A stretch of 64,000 bases of DNA from Spisula solida (taxonomy: Eukaryota > Mollusca > Bivalvia > Venerida > Mactridae): contig OX365956.1 in the NCBI GenBank assembly GCA_947247005.1, positions 16,698,089-16,762,088 on the forward strand. The letters are read 5' to 3'. This document shows positions 33,916 through 44,822 of the stretch, piece by piece. The position numbers and the translations under genes were made by a program. Positions within the stretch are counted from its first letter, which is position 1; each line of letters starts with the position of its first letter. The notes beneath the pieces are model-generated. The model was not told the DNA's origin and did not search any database. It was given only the letters and a program-made list of their open reading frames with translations.

Positions 33916-34101
33916 GTTTGCATACAAAAAACGGGAGATGTGTATAATCTTTGAACCTATGTTTGCATACAAAGAAAACGGGAGATGTGTATAATCTTTG
34001 AACCTATGTTTGCATACAAAGAAAACGGGAGATGTGTATAATCTTTGAACCTATGTTTGCATACAAAGAAAACGGGAGATGTGTATAATCTTTGAACCTA
34101 T
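33916..34101 (+). repeat. 47-bp minisatellite, 4 copies
   Basis: Units start GTTTGCATACAAAGAAAACG at 33961, 34008 and 34055 (47 bp each). A first 45-bp unit at 33916 lacks two bases. The units are otherwise identical, which indicates recent expansion. Confidence 0.95.
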
Positions 34102-34331
34102 CAACGTCAAACGAAATATATTATAACCTGTTTTTATAATTGTATGACTTTGTTTTGTACAAATAATGGCCCAATCGTATTTACAAATGAAAGTACTGGG
34201 GTGAGTAAATGCTTATTTTATATTTCCATAGAGTGCATCAACGTACGTTTTGTTGGTTTGAATAAAATGTTGCCGACAAGGATCAATCGTTGTGTCTTGT
34301 TTATTTTGCTTTTATTTATCCTCGCCACCGG

Positions 34332-34630
34332 ATAATCCATATGGGCGAGGCCCCCAGAAGAGGCTAGTCACTTTACTGTTTGGGGGATAGTGCATGATAC
34401 AGAAGATGCTCCAGTTCCAGAAGCATCCCTGGTTCTTTTACGTGCCGATGTAAAGCATCATACACGGAACCTCGCTTAACGTCTCGTCCGAAAGACTGTT
34501 AGTAAGTTTAGTTATGTTAGGTGTGAAACACTGAAAAGCATTTCACTTTTTGACCGTCTGGAGTAGGGATCGAACCCACACCCTTCAGATCGGCAGTCAG
34601 TAGCCCTTACCACTAGACCACTAGTCCACC
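34332..34630 (-). mobile_element. tRNA-derived SINE with conserved central domain
   Basis: On the minus strand a tRNA-like head has A box TGGTCTAGTGG (34620-34610) and B box GGTTCGATCC (34576-34567). It is followed by a body with CGGACGAGACGTTAAGCGAG and CATCGGCACGTAAAAGAACC (34497-34432). That central domain is shared by SINEs of many invertebrates. The 3' end near 34332 is uncertain. About 300 bp, probably full length. Confidence 0.8.
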
Positions 34631-36004
34631 TGTTGTGTCTTGCGATGTCCGTACGGATATTGTACGATTGCATCCTGTGGAGAATGTACCACAGGGGCTC
34701 GTACGAGCTGTATCTCGACGCTATTATTGTACAGAATCCGTTTTAGGATTATAAAATATGTGGAATTGTAAAAGTTGTTAAAATCATGTAGGGAAAATAT
34801 AGAAATACAGATTATTTTGGTACTCTAAAAATGTTCAAACTTTCACCCATACATCATAGTTTTCGCTCATGTGAAAACATCAGCTTGCTTCTTTTAGGAG
34901 TATAGTACGGATAATTTGATCTGATCCTGACCTTAATGCATGAATATATTACAAGGCGCTAGTGTTGAATATATCAATTTCCGAGAGCAAATCGTGCAAT
35001 GTCGGACTTTGTGTTTGTATTACATACACATCGAGCGTATTCGTGATACACCCCGCTTATGAAAACATAAGTTAAAGTATACTAATAGAAGGTCGAGGAT
35101 AACGTAAAATTCTCCATAATATATTAGTATAGGGACATTCATTAGTAAATATTCACATAGACGGGTTTCCGTGAGAAACTGGTGTTCTGTGGTAACAATA
35201 ATGTATAACCAACTAAGTTGAATAGATACCAAAACGGAAGCGAAGATGTTTCATTATTGAGTTAGTAAAGAAATATTTACAGTCAAAATCATCGTCAGAA
35301 TTAAAATAACTTGTCCCTATTGTTGTTCCAGCGATTCTGAAATTGCAAGGAGGGCAGACGGAAAGTGAAAATAAACACAGCGTAATAAAACGATTCATTT
35401 AATGTGTGATTTTCGGCAAGTTAAATTATCTTAAAGTGAAAAGCCGATGGATTTTTATAACATATAAAGGAAGCCATTTACACAAAGAAGTCAATATATT
35501 AAAAGCTGCGACGTTTTTTTTCAAATGCAATTGAAACATTTAAATACGTTTCGACGGTGCACACAATAGAATAGGCGGGGTCACAATTGTGCCTAATTTG
35601 TAGGGGGTAATAATACCCCCTGGGTCGAAGACAACTAAATGATAGGTATAAAGTCAATAGCTTTCGGTAAATAGTCTATTTAATGTCAACATGTTTTCTT
35701 CCGAAGCAATTATTAACCAGTATCAAATGAACAATCTGTTTTCTAGATCTTATTGTACAGTTATATCTAACTGACCAACAAATCGACCTGAATTTATGGA
35801 CTACGTCGTAAACATAGCTAGACAAATATCACGTCTAGTATTTTTACGACTTCATCATTGTATCTTCATTATTGACGGGTGCAAACATTTCCATAGTGTG
35901 CTATATGACTTTTAACATGGTTGTATCGGTCGGGATACATACAAAAGTCTCACTGGAAATAATCCCCACAGCTAATTTTTGTCCATGTGGACAAAACTGC
36001 CATC
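34631..36004. other. Intergenic, nothing recognised
   Basis: No gene. 34640-34715 has GTACGA/CGTACG-rich text related to the elements at 38.6 and 40.6 kb, possibly a remnant. The rest is plain AT-rich sequence. Confidence 0.4.
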
Positions 36005-36190
36005 ATTCATTTTGCAGGGTGGACAAAATCCCCACCATTCATTTTGCAAGGTGGACAAAATCCCCACCATTTATTTTGCAAGGTGGACAAAATCCTCACT
36101 ATTCATTTTGCAAGGTGGACTAAAGCCTCACTATTTGTTTTGCAAGGTGGGAAAAATCCTCACTATTCGTTTTGCAAGGCGGCCACATCT
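36005..36190 (+). repeat. 32-bp minisatellite, about 6 copies
   Basis: Units of the form ATTTTGCAAGGTGGACAAAA plus TCCYCACYATTC begin at 36009, 36041, 36073, 36105, 36137 and 36169. Later copies diverge (GGACTAAAG, GGGAAAAAT). The 32-bp period keeps several frames open by chance, so the frames here are not genes. GTGGACA and TGTCCAC motifs also recur outside the array up to about 36860. Confidence 0.95.
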
Positions 36191-37923
36191 CCATCACTCA
36201 TTTTTGGCTCTTTATAACATTGATTCAATATCCTTGTATTTTAATTTGTTTATGAATTCAGGACAAATTTTTGTTGTAAAATGGATACTAAGTGCAAAGA
36301 AAATGAAGTGGTTTTTTTTACATAATACACAGTTGGCATTTTGTCCACCCAACGATGGGAATTTTTACACCTTGATAAATCCATGTTGGCGATTGTGTCC
36401 ACCTTGACAAAAATGAGGAGTGGACATTATGTCCAGTGGGGATATGGTCATGCCCTCGGTTCGGTCTTATTCGGCGACAACTCGTGTTCCGGGAATTACT
36501 TATTTACATCCCAGTGTTTCCCGAGCATGCCGAGCATTACCATCATTTTGCCAGTCAGCGTCTGCTTAAATATGGCAGGCATATGTGTGCCTCCATCAGT
36601 ATTTGAACCCGGTTCGCCAGATTAGAGATGAACTGGTTGGTGGCCCAGAGGTAGTATCCCGTACATCGGTACTATATACACTGGGCATTTTGATGAACCA
36701 ATTAGATGATTCCGAAAGAGCTCGGGTATCGCACCTGTATTCCTTGGATGACAAAACTGTATCTTGAGGTCATTGGCCAATAAGGCTGGGAGAACCGGAT
36801 GGACACGCATTTAGGGTACGAATATGAGCAGTGGACATTCTGTCCAACGAAGATTTTGTCCTACACTCGAATAACACAATTGCAGAATTCTTTTGACTAC
36901 TAACATTTGCTGCAGGTTTTCCACAACCCCAAAATTGACATACCGGTATACGTATATACTGAGTTTGTTACAGTTTAGAAATCAAGCGACGATTTTACAT
37001 TTATTTAAATAAGATATTTAATTCAGACACATTTTGCGTTCACTAATGAATTTTCACATTTGACCGTTTCATACATAGTCAAACGTGTATCATTATGCAT
37101 GCGTTAAAATAAGGATTGATTAATATCTATTCTAACTGTAAATTGTCGGACCAAATATAAGAAATATTGTCATTTTGACACACAGGCGTTGATATCATAG
37201 CATTACTTAAACATTATCAAAAAAACAAAATGATTTCCAAATTTACCGTCTAACTTCGCAACAAATTAACACACAAAATAGTATATAGCAAAGTTGATTA
37301 AAAAGAATAATAATTACAATGATAATATTTTTACACACCGACTAGGCGTGCATAGACACTGGTATCAATTATTATCGTTTCGGCGACATTAAAGACATCT
37401 CACATAGTTTATACAGATACCTGCGAATTTTCGTTAAAAAGTTGATTATTGTATCCATATAGGTATCAATAGACGGTGATAGGTGACGCATACATGACTA
37501 TTCTGTCGGCAAATCTGTTAATTACAAAAAGGAGCGCTCGGTTATTTGTCGTATTTACAGTTTTACGACTTCGCGCACAAACTGCGAATTACCATCATAA
37601 GGACAGAGGGAATATTGACAATGTTTTAGATGCAATGTCAATGATATCTAGACTTTACCCACGCCCGGAAAATGGTGGTTATTTGCCGGACCGTCTCGTA
37701 CATTTGACGGACTTTATTCAACATCTTGATTGGACAACAAAACGCCAACAATCGTGGTGAGAAAGACAACATTATTCTACAGCGTTTTTGTTACAACAGT
37801 TTCGGCAATGCGCGGCTATAATATATTATTTCAAAAGCATAGTTGTTACTTATTTATAATTAACCCTTGTTTGAATGTTTTGTCTGCGAGAATGCTTTAC
37901 AATTACACCGCGTGCATCCAGAT
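36191..37923. other. Intergenic, nothing firmly recognised
   Basis: Contains scattered GTGGACA/TGTCCAC motifs (36346-36430, 36828-36860) and some less AT-rich DNA (36420-36800). A 94-codon frame at 37476-37760 has a moderately protein-like second half (residues 51-88) but no recognised domain. Confidence 0.4.
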
Positions 37924-38165
37924 TTGGGTACTGTTTTATCAAATCACTTACGAATTCTAAAAGTTACGATAAAATTTAATTTTTTATAATTCATTAACAT
38001 CTGCAAATTGGTGATTGATATGGTTTGTAGGAGTTCATCAACTGAATCATTATTAGAATGACAGCTCCATTTACCACACTTTAAAATTGTAACCAAATTA
38101 TAAAGAATTTAAATTTGATCGTATGTTTACGATTTCCGCAAGTCCTTTGATAAACAGTACATTGG
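37924..38165 (+). repeat. Dispersed repeat, copy 2 (first copy at 2436-2690)
   Basis: Same family and orientation as 2436-2690, with diverged sequence. Shared blocks include GTTTTATCAAA, TATGGTTTGTAGGAGTTCAT and TTACGATTTCCG. Confidence 0.6.
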
Positions 38166-38559
38166 TGTAAAAAAACTACTTGTTACAATTCATGATTATG
38201 CTATTACGTAAATTTTTTAATATTCATGTTTTTTTTCAAGTTTTATAAGATTATTTACATTTTTCTGCATTAGTCCTAATTTGGACATTCTTGTCCAACC
38301 GCGTATTTTTCACCCGAGTCATAAACAATACGATCGTATGGGAACTTTACTCACCACTGATATATAGAGCATTCTGAGCCCTGTTGAAATCGTACGATAT
38401 ATGTCCGGACATCGAAGAAAAGTCGTGTGCAGACGCATTTAACTGTTCTCCGTATTATAATAACACAGATATAATTCCTTAATTTCTTGTTAGAACCATT
38501 TAGCCTTTTAATCAATCCCTTGCCCAATTAATTAATTTCTAATTTATATTTTTCTAATT

Positions 38560-38960
38560 AATGATTGTACATTTTACGAATATTCAGAGATCATATAACA
38601 TCTATTTTTTCTGGTATATTGATTCAACGGTGTTGTACGATATCCGTTCGATCTTAATAACTCGTACGAATTCACAAAATTTAACTGTTGCAAGCGTACG
38701 ATATCTGTACATACCTCGCAGACAAGTCTTACGGAACAAGCAAGGAGTTTGTGCGGTGCTCGCAGGTTCTTACGGTACTCGCAGGACAACGCGTTCTATC
38801 TATAGCCGTTCTGTGACCGCACAGTGTCAGTACGCGAGTCCCATGCGATATTGCTGTGCGAGCGTCAAGGATTCTAGCCGCATGCATTTTTTAAAGTCAC
38901 ACGGGCATCGTACGAGTATAATGGTGGAAATCATTGAGACATGATTAAAGGCCACCCAAC
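38560..38960. repeat. GTACGA-rich repeat, probable MITE remnant
   Basis: Contains several CGTACGA/GTACGATATC motifs (about 38635, 38693, 38911), GC-richer text and open frames on both strands. This is a composition typical of the element class seen complete at 40606-41189. Boundaries are not defined. Confidence 0.35.
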
Positions 38961-39182
38961 CAAGATGTGTGTTGACTCGAATCGTTCTCTGAAAGTAGTA
39001 TGTGAGTAAAGCCAAGCGACTGTACATTTACCCCAATTGTATTGAATTGCAATTCGGCTGTTACATTCGGCGCCGATGGCAGTCACAACACTTTGACTTT
39101 TGACCCATTCATGTACCCATTCATGCACATGGGTAAAGTCAATCAACGCTATGGGTTATTCTTGTTCGTAGAAATTAAGCAG

Positions 39183-39265
39183 TGGTACAGTCGGGAATCA
39201 AATCCGGGACCTCATTCCATCTCGCCCCGCCCACCTCTTAGTAACCTCTCCACATATACCAAAAA
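39183..39265 (-). repeat. Possible tRNA-derived SINE remnant
   Basis: The minus strand reads GGTTACTAAGAGGTGGGCGG and then a B-box-like GATTTGATTCCCGAC, about 40 bp apart. This is consistent with a decayed tRNA head. Confidence 0.3.
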
Positions 39266-40144
39266 AGGACACCAAAATCCATCTGCAAGTTTGAATGCAA
39301 TATTTATGCATTACGCTTCTATCGCAGTCTAGCTTAATCAAAGTGGTCACATGACACGCCAGATCAGCATGAAACATGTCGGAAATTACTGAACAGGTAT
39401 GATAGGTCATTCAAGGTAAACAGTTTACCAGTATTATCAATATTTCATATAAGTTTCAAAGAGTATAAATTACGCTTATGATGTGAAGTCGAAAAAACTG
39501 ATTCTTTGATCATGAGCAATCTGAACAACAGGATTGTCTCGATGATTCAGTGGATAAAACAAGACCTATGGGTTGTTAATGCATCAAGAGTTTGCACAGG
39601 GACACAGCGGCTAATGTTGACGTCTCTCTTGTCAAAACATCTTGACAGATTTTTATTAATTTTCTAGCATCGTTCTGTACGTCGTCTGCAAGTTGTGCGA
39701 TAGGTTTGACCATTGACACCAAATTCCAATAAGAACCCAACGTTACTGTAATGATCGGAAAGTAGACAATCTGCACGCAAGAAGAAAATGCCCAAAATAT
39801 GGATAAGTCACGGACGTCGTATCAAAATCGTTCGTTTTGTTTAAACACTGATAAAAGTCAGTGAAAAATTGCCTACAATCCATCAATTTCAAATCTAAGC
39901 GATGAAACTTTAAGTATGTTATGATGTGTCAGAAATAACTACGCACCATTTTCCCACAGCGCTAAAGTCTTTCATCGCAGACACCAAAGCTTCCTACCAC
40001 TGGTATACGCCTCATTAATATACAAAACAGTTCACAGTACAACAATTAATGATGTGTTTTGGACATACTTTGACAAGTTCGGTGCACCCAATGTTGAAAC
40101 ATACTAGTATACGCCACCCATTATTATTGAGTGGTTAAAATAAA

Positions 40145-40215
40145 TAAATAAATATACCAGATTTATATAGCGCCTTTTTCATGCGAACACACGTTCAAAG
40201 GCACTTTACATATTG
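40145..40215 (+). repeat. Repeat with TATATAGCGCCTTT motif
   Basis: AATAAATAAATA followed by CCAGATTTATATAGCGCCTT and TTCAAAGGCACTTTACATAT. The TATAGCGCCTTT...AAAGGCGCTTTACA pair is a widespread invertebrate repeat motif forming a short hairpin. A decayed copy. Confidence 0.4.
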
Positions 40216-40605
40216 TGTTGCAGCCACAAGAGCGCAGGTGCATCATCTACCAGTGCAAATACAGCATGATCTGACCAGAGGGACAGACTGAGAGAGACGT
40301 TATATACAGGCGTGTCCGGCGCTGCAGAAGTGCGCCTAGCTCTTATTTCGAACAGACAACCTGGTTCTTCAATGTGCCCGGTGTATAGCACCGATACACA
40401 ACTGGTTAGAAGTTAAGTTTTGGTTCAATAACATTGACTCTAATAATTTAGTATGACTGCTTCAGAGAGCGGTACATCTCAATGATAAATTAGATAATAA
40501 TTTAGGAATATTGAATAAGTTTGTCATACATTTGTTTATTTAAAATTACATCGATTATAACACGTTATTTTAAAGTCACCCTCGACAAGGGGTCCTGTGT
40601 TATGA

Positions 40606-41189
40606 CTAGGTCACACAGTCACATCGTACGATAAGCCCCGTGAGATGTTCTTGCGAAAATCGGCAAGTCTCACATTTCCCCATTCTCGTTTACCAGTGTA
40701 TTCTTCGTCCGAAACACAGTAGTCTGGGAACTTGACTAACCACTGATGTATGAGGATGCATTTCCCCCGATCCGAAGTGTCAATGTACGTTGTTTGTACG
40801 AGCTCCACTTAACTTGTGCGGTGGATTCCTACGGGTTTCTTGCGAGCTGTCCCAATTTCGAAATATTTATGAACTCGAGAATTTCCGGAGAGATCTTCGT
40901 GAAACAAAACGTTGCAATGTCTCCTCCGATCTTCGTCGCAACTCCATCATCAGCTGGTGGTAAAGCCCATTATTACTAGATCCAACTGAGCATTTTTGCC
41001 TTGGCGATGTACCCCCGATTTAAATTAATGAGCTTTCAGGACATCGGGAACAGGTTCCTCGAGGTCTAGGGGAAGTTTCGGGGAAGTCATAAGACAGTTT
41101 GTGATATAGGAAGGAATTGTGATGAGTCGGGTGGTATCGGGAGAAATCAGAAGAACATCGCCGATGTGAAATTCCTCAGTGTGACCTAG
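40606..41189. mobile_element. 584-bp MITE with CTAGGTCACAC inverted ends
   Basis: The left end CTAGGTCACAC (40606-40616) is inverted at the right, GTGTGACCTAG (41179-41189). Subterminal CACATCG also recurs in inverted orientation. The interior gives coding-like frames on the minus strand, interrupted by stops. A part (40678-40765) recurs at 29743-29830 with a stop in the same reading, so these frames are not a gene. Confidence 0.6.
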
Positions 41190-43028
41190 GCTTTACCAGC
41201 ATTCGCAACATTTTGTTCTTGCAAAACTTTTGTTAAAGCTTCGTACAGTTTTTGTAAGAGTATATAATGTATTTGAATTTAAGATAAATGCATGTAGAAG
41301 TATGAAAAGATGCCGTTACATATCCTGTAATATCATGACTTTTCTCTGATTTGTTCCTGACCAAATATAGTTTTCCCTGACTTTTTAGCGTGATTGGGCA
41401 CCAAAGCATTTTTTGTTTGGGTAAAATATGGTAAAAATGAGAGTAAAGGAAGCTAAATTAACTTCATATGGAACAAAAAGTTTATGTTACCAGTTTAATG
41501 GCTGATGGTTGACATAAAGTTATTACATAATCCAGAATTGTCATGAGCGAACATAGCGAGTATTTTTCATTTTTGGGAGGCGATTAAGCCTCTCATTACT
41601 ACCATTGCCCAATTTCTTAATACAAAATTAACCGCCTTTAGGCTGCTATGTGAATCCGCATTCAAGTAGTTCCAGAAACTGTCAACATTCCCAATACTGC
41701 TACATATGTTTCTCCAAATTTTACTGATTTAAGCCAATCAGCAACATTTGTTTATTCTAAGATCAACAATTATTGTGAAACTATTCGTTAAATCGATATT
41801 TTGGCCAAAAAAATCATCACTACACCGGCTGATACCGAACTTGTTTCAAAGTACGAAAATGACGTGTTCATCAAATGTCCCGGCTGTAAAGCTATTTTTA
41901 GAAACTTCAGACTACGGTCAAGTGATGGTTTTATCAATGAATCGTATACGGTCTGCAAAGTACTGTTATGCAATCATATGGTGTCGCTGTACTAGCTAGC
42001 CGCTTTCTATAGACTGTCTCCCGCTGTGTGGGAAGTGATTACAAGACGGTACTGTAGAATCTGATAAATAGGCGCGTAGTATTATTTTAAAGCCACTTTT
42101 GATATACGCATTCAATACACGTAATACATTAAACGTGTAAAGTCGCTTTAAACTTTAGTAGCAGCAACCAGATCGCCTCCCAATAGTACTCTCAGTGCTT
42201 TGATTTGGTTTAGTCTTCATAGAAATTAGAACTCATTAATTGACAGCTTTAATAAAGAATTTCCTGACTTTAGCTAATTTTTCAGATTTCCCTGACTAAT
42301 TAAAAAAATATATTTTAATACAGAGGCTGCCCTGTGATTTGATGTATTAGTTGAATGTCAGTGTAAGGCACTGACAACATTTTTATGTCCACATTATCAT
42401 GCACGATCTAGGATGTAAATTAAAAACTCAAAAAATAGATTCTAAGAATCCACCACGATCATCTATGTAGAAAAAGGATATCCAGAATTTAACCACAGAC
42501 GAGACTTGCCGCTGAATCAAATGGACACAGTCATGTATCAGCTTTGCAATCATTTGGTTCCTGTCCCATTAAATGAAATCGCGAAAATCTACACTTACGA
42601 AAAACTATTCCAGGGGAAGCTACTTTAATATTGTTGTGAAATACACAGATCAGAGTTACCTCCATTGAACAGCAACTTTAATATAGATACCGTAGTGGAT
42701 ACCGAAAATACAAGTAAAACTGAGTACAGATTCAACCCTAGGAAAGAAGCTCCATGCCAAGAAGGATAAGGACTGATTACTTTATCGCTATGACATGGGT
42801 GGTAATGTAGACAGTGAACACAAAGAAAAGACTGATGACTCAAAAGAGACTACGTCATGAACTTTAAGATATAAAACTACAGACCAATTGCCCTTTCGAG
42901 ACATTCGTGCTAGTCAAGATCTACAGGTGAATTGTGGCAAACCTTTTCCCGAATTGTAACGTGTGTACTTCCAAGTATGTCTGTCGACGAAGGCTTGTAC
43001 AGATGGCTATGTTTAATGTAAACTTAAT
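41190..43028. other. Intergenic, nothing recognised
   Basis: No gene model. At 41788-41995 both strands are open for about 60 codons. The minus-strand LQTVYDSLIKPS loosely resembles a reverse-transcriptase C-terminal motif, but it is too short to call. Confidence 0.4.
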
Positions 43029-43725
43029 CAAGAAACACTTTTGTAGACCAAACGACGTTTTTGCATGTATGCGTGACAACGCTTTATAATTGCATAGAAC
43101 ATGTCAGTAGAAAACCAACATTTTTACAGGCGTGAAAATACTTTATGTGTGCATAAAACACTTTAGTATGCGTGAAAATGCCTTATGTATGGAAAGGAAC
43201 ATGTATGCGTACCAACGTTTCTGCATGCGTGACAATGCTTTATATATGCATATAAACACTTCAGTAGCCACACTAACGTTTCTGCATGTGTGGCAATGCT
43301 TTATGCATATAAAAACTTCAGTAGACATACAAACGTTTCTATAATTATGCGTGACAATGGTGTATGTATGCATATAAACACTTCAGTAGACATACAAACG
43401 TTTCTATATGTGTGACAATGCTTTATGTATGCATATAAACACTTCAGTAGACATACAAACGTTTCTGTATGCGTGACAATGCTTTATGTATGCATATAAA
43501 CACTTCAGTAGACATACAAACGTTTCTGTATGCGTGACAATGCTTTATGTATGCATATAAACACTTCAGTAGACATACAAACGTTTCTTTATGCGTGACA
43601 ATGCTTTATGTATGCATATAAACATTTCAGTAGACACACAAAACATTTCTGTATACGTGGCAATACTTTATATATGCATAAACATTTCAGTAGACACACA
43701 AGCATTTGTATATGCATGGCAATGC
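43029..43725 (+). repeat. 61-bp minisatellite, about 11 copies
   Basis: The repeating core is ACAAACGTTTCTGTATGCGT followed by GACAATGCTTTATGTATGCA and TATAAACACTTCAGTAGACAT. CTTCAGTAGACATAC falls at 43381, 43442, 43503 and 43564, exactly 61 bp apart. The first units (43029-43200) are the most diverged. The array is interrupted at 43730 by an inverted-repeat element and resumes at 44731. Confidence 0.93.
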
Positions 43726-43730
43726 TTTAT

Positions 43731-44730
43731 TCACTTAGTCGCAAAAGAAAGTATACATTGTTCATACTTTGAAATTGTATCATTTGGCGTTGACAGAACT
43801 AAACGAAATTGTGTATTAACAGAACTGTATGTTTATCTGACATTTTAAGATCAAACAATAACATGTCAATAAATACAATAGCCCACCAATGAAGTCAACA
43901 GCGTCGGTACCTGGAAAATCGAATTAACAAAAATGTTCAATATTTTATATGTCCGCCTACGACGTAAAATGTACGAGACATTTACGCAGTGGTGCAAATT
44001 ATGTTTATGTATGTTAAATTTGGCTAGGTATATCGTCGAATTAAACTAAAACACTCAAAATAATGTGAATTTTCACTGAACAAAATGATGGTTGTGATTT
44101 TTGTAAAAAAACTAGTCATTTTGCTTGGTCAAGGGGAGGTAATCATGTGAAAAAAAGTTGTTTTTATGAGTTGATAAGTTCTAAACCTGAATTGGGCTTT
44201 GTCGTAAACCATTTTTTCCTTATTTATGTCTTCGTGATAAGTACATACACTCGAAAACGAACCTTATCAGCAAATCGGGCTTCTAGCTGCATGAAAAAAT
44301 TGACAAACGCCCGATGAACACACCGTGACAAATGTGTGACATTAGCGCACGTTGATGTCATCATTTTTATTCTGTTTGATACAATTGCAATCAGATGTAA
44401 CAAATTCGATTGGATTGTAATGCCACATATCCAAGCTACATATGTTGAAAATTTCAGCAAGATCACGTTCCTATTGACCGAGCTATGGGTAAATGTATCC
44501 ATGTACACATTAGTGTTAAGTGTATGACCATTTGTGTGTATTTGATTTTTCAAGTCCCGAAGCTATGACTCTGTGCAGTATTGTATTTGTTGACATGTTG
44601 TCGCTCGATCTTAAAATGTCAGATAAACATACTATTTAGTAAATATTAACATTATGACTGTTTCTGTAAACCCCCGGCGATATAATTGCATTTATGCACA
44701 ATGTATACTTTCTTTTGCGACTGAGTGTAG
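43731..44730. mobile_element. 1000-bp inverted-repeat element inserted in the minisatellite
   Basis: The outer ends are near-perfect inverted repeats: AGTCGCAAAAGAAAGTATAC plus ATTGT at 43736-43761, inverted at 44698-44724. The inverted similarity continues inward for about 200 bp per arm: GTATGTTTATCTGACATTTT at 43827, inverted near 44610-44635, and ACCTGGAAAATCGAATT-like text at 43911 matched near 44545. TTTAT flanks both sides (43726-43730 and 44731-44735), consistent with a 5-bp target duplication. No transposase is visible; the 109-codon minus frame inside is unrecognised. Non-autonomous DNA element. Confidence 0.85.
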
Positions 44731-44822
44731 TTTATACATGCAAAAACACTTCAGTAGACATACTAACGTTTCTGTATGTGTGACAATGCTTTATGTACGC
44801 ATATGAACACTACTGCAGGTAT
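44731..44822 (+). repeat. Displaced end of the 61-bp minisatellite
   Basis: Continues the array after the 1000-bp insertion: AACACTTCAGTAGACATACT, ACGTTTCTGTATGTGTGACA and ATGCTTTATGTACGCATATG. It decays after 44810. Confidence 0.9.

Noticed and set aside
35872..36407. Overlapping plus-strand frames with FARWTKSPPFILQG-type repeats
   Set aside because: Produced by the 32-bp minisatellite. The period is not a multiple of three, so each frame repeats the others' words.
38561..39432. Several overlapping frames on both strands
   Set aside because: Lie in GTACGA-rich, GC-richer repeat sequence where stop codons are fewer. No domain, and frames on both strands compete.
41788..41995. Reverse-transcriptase fragment (LQTVYDSLIKPS) or zinc-binding fragment on the opposite strand
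   Set aside because: Only about a dozen residues resemble a family and both strands are open, so no call can be supported.
43029..43725. Possible CRISPR-like array of regular repeats
   Set aside because: Direct tandem 61-bp units without unique spacers in a eukaryotic genome; a minisatellite. The same applies to the 47-bp array at 33.9 kb.
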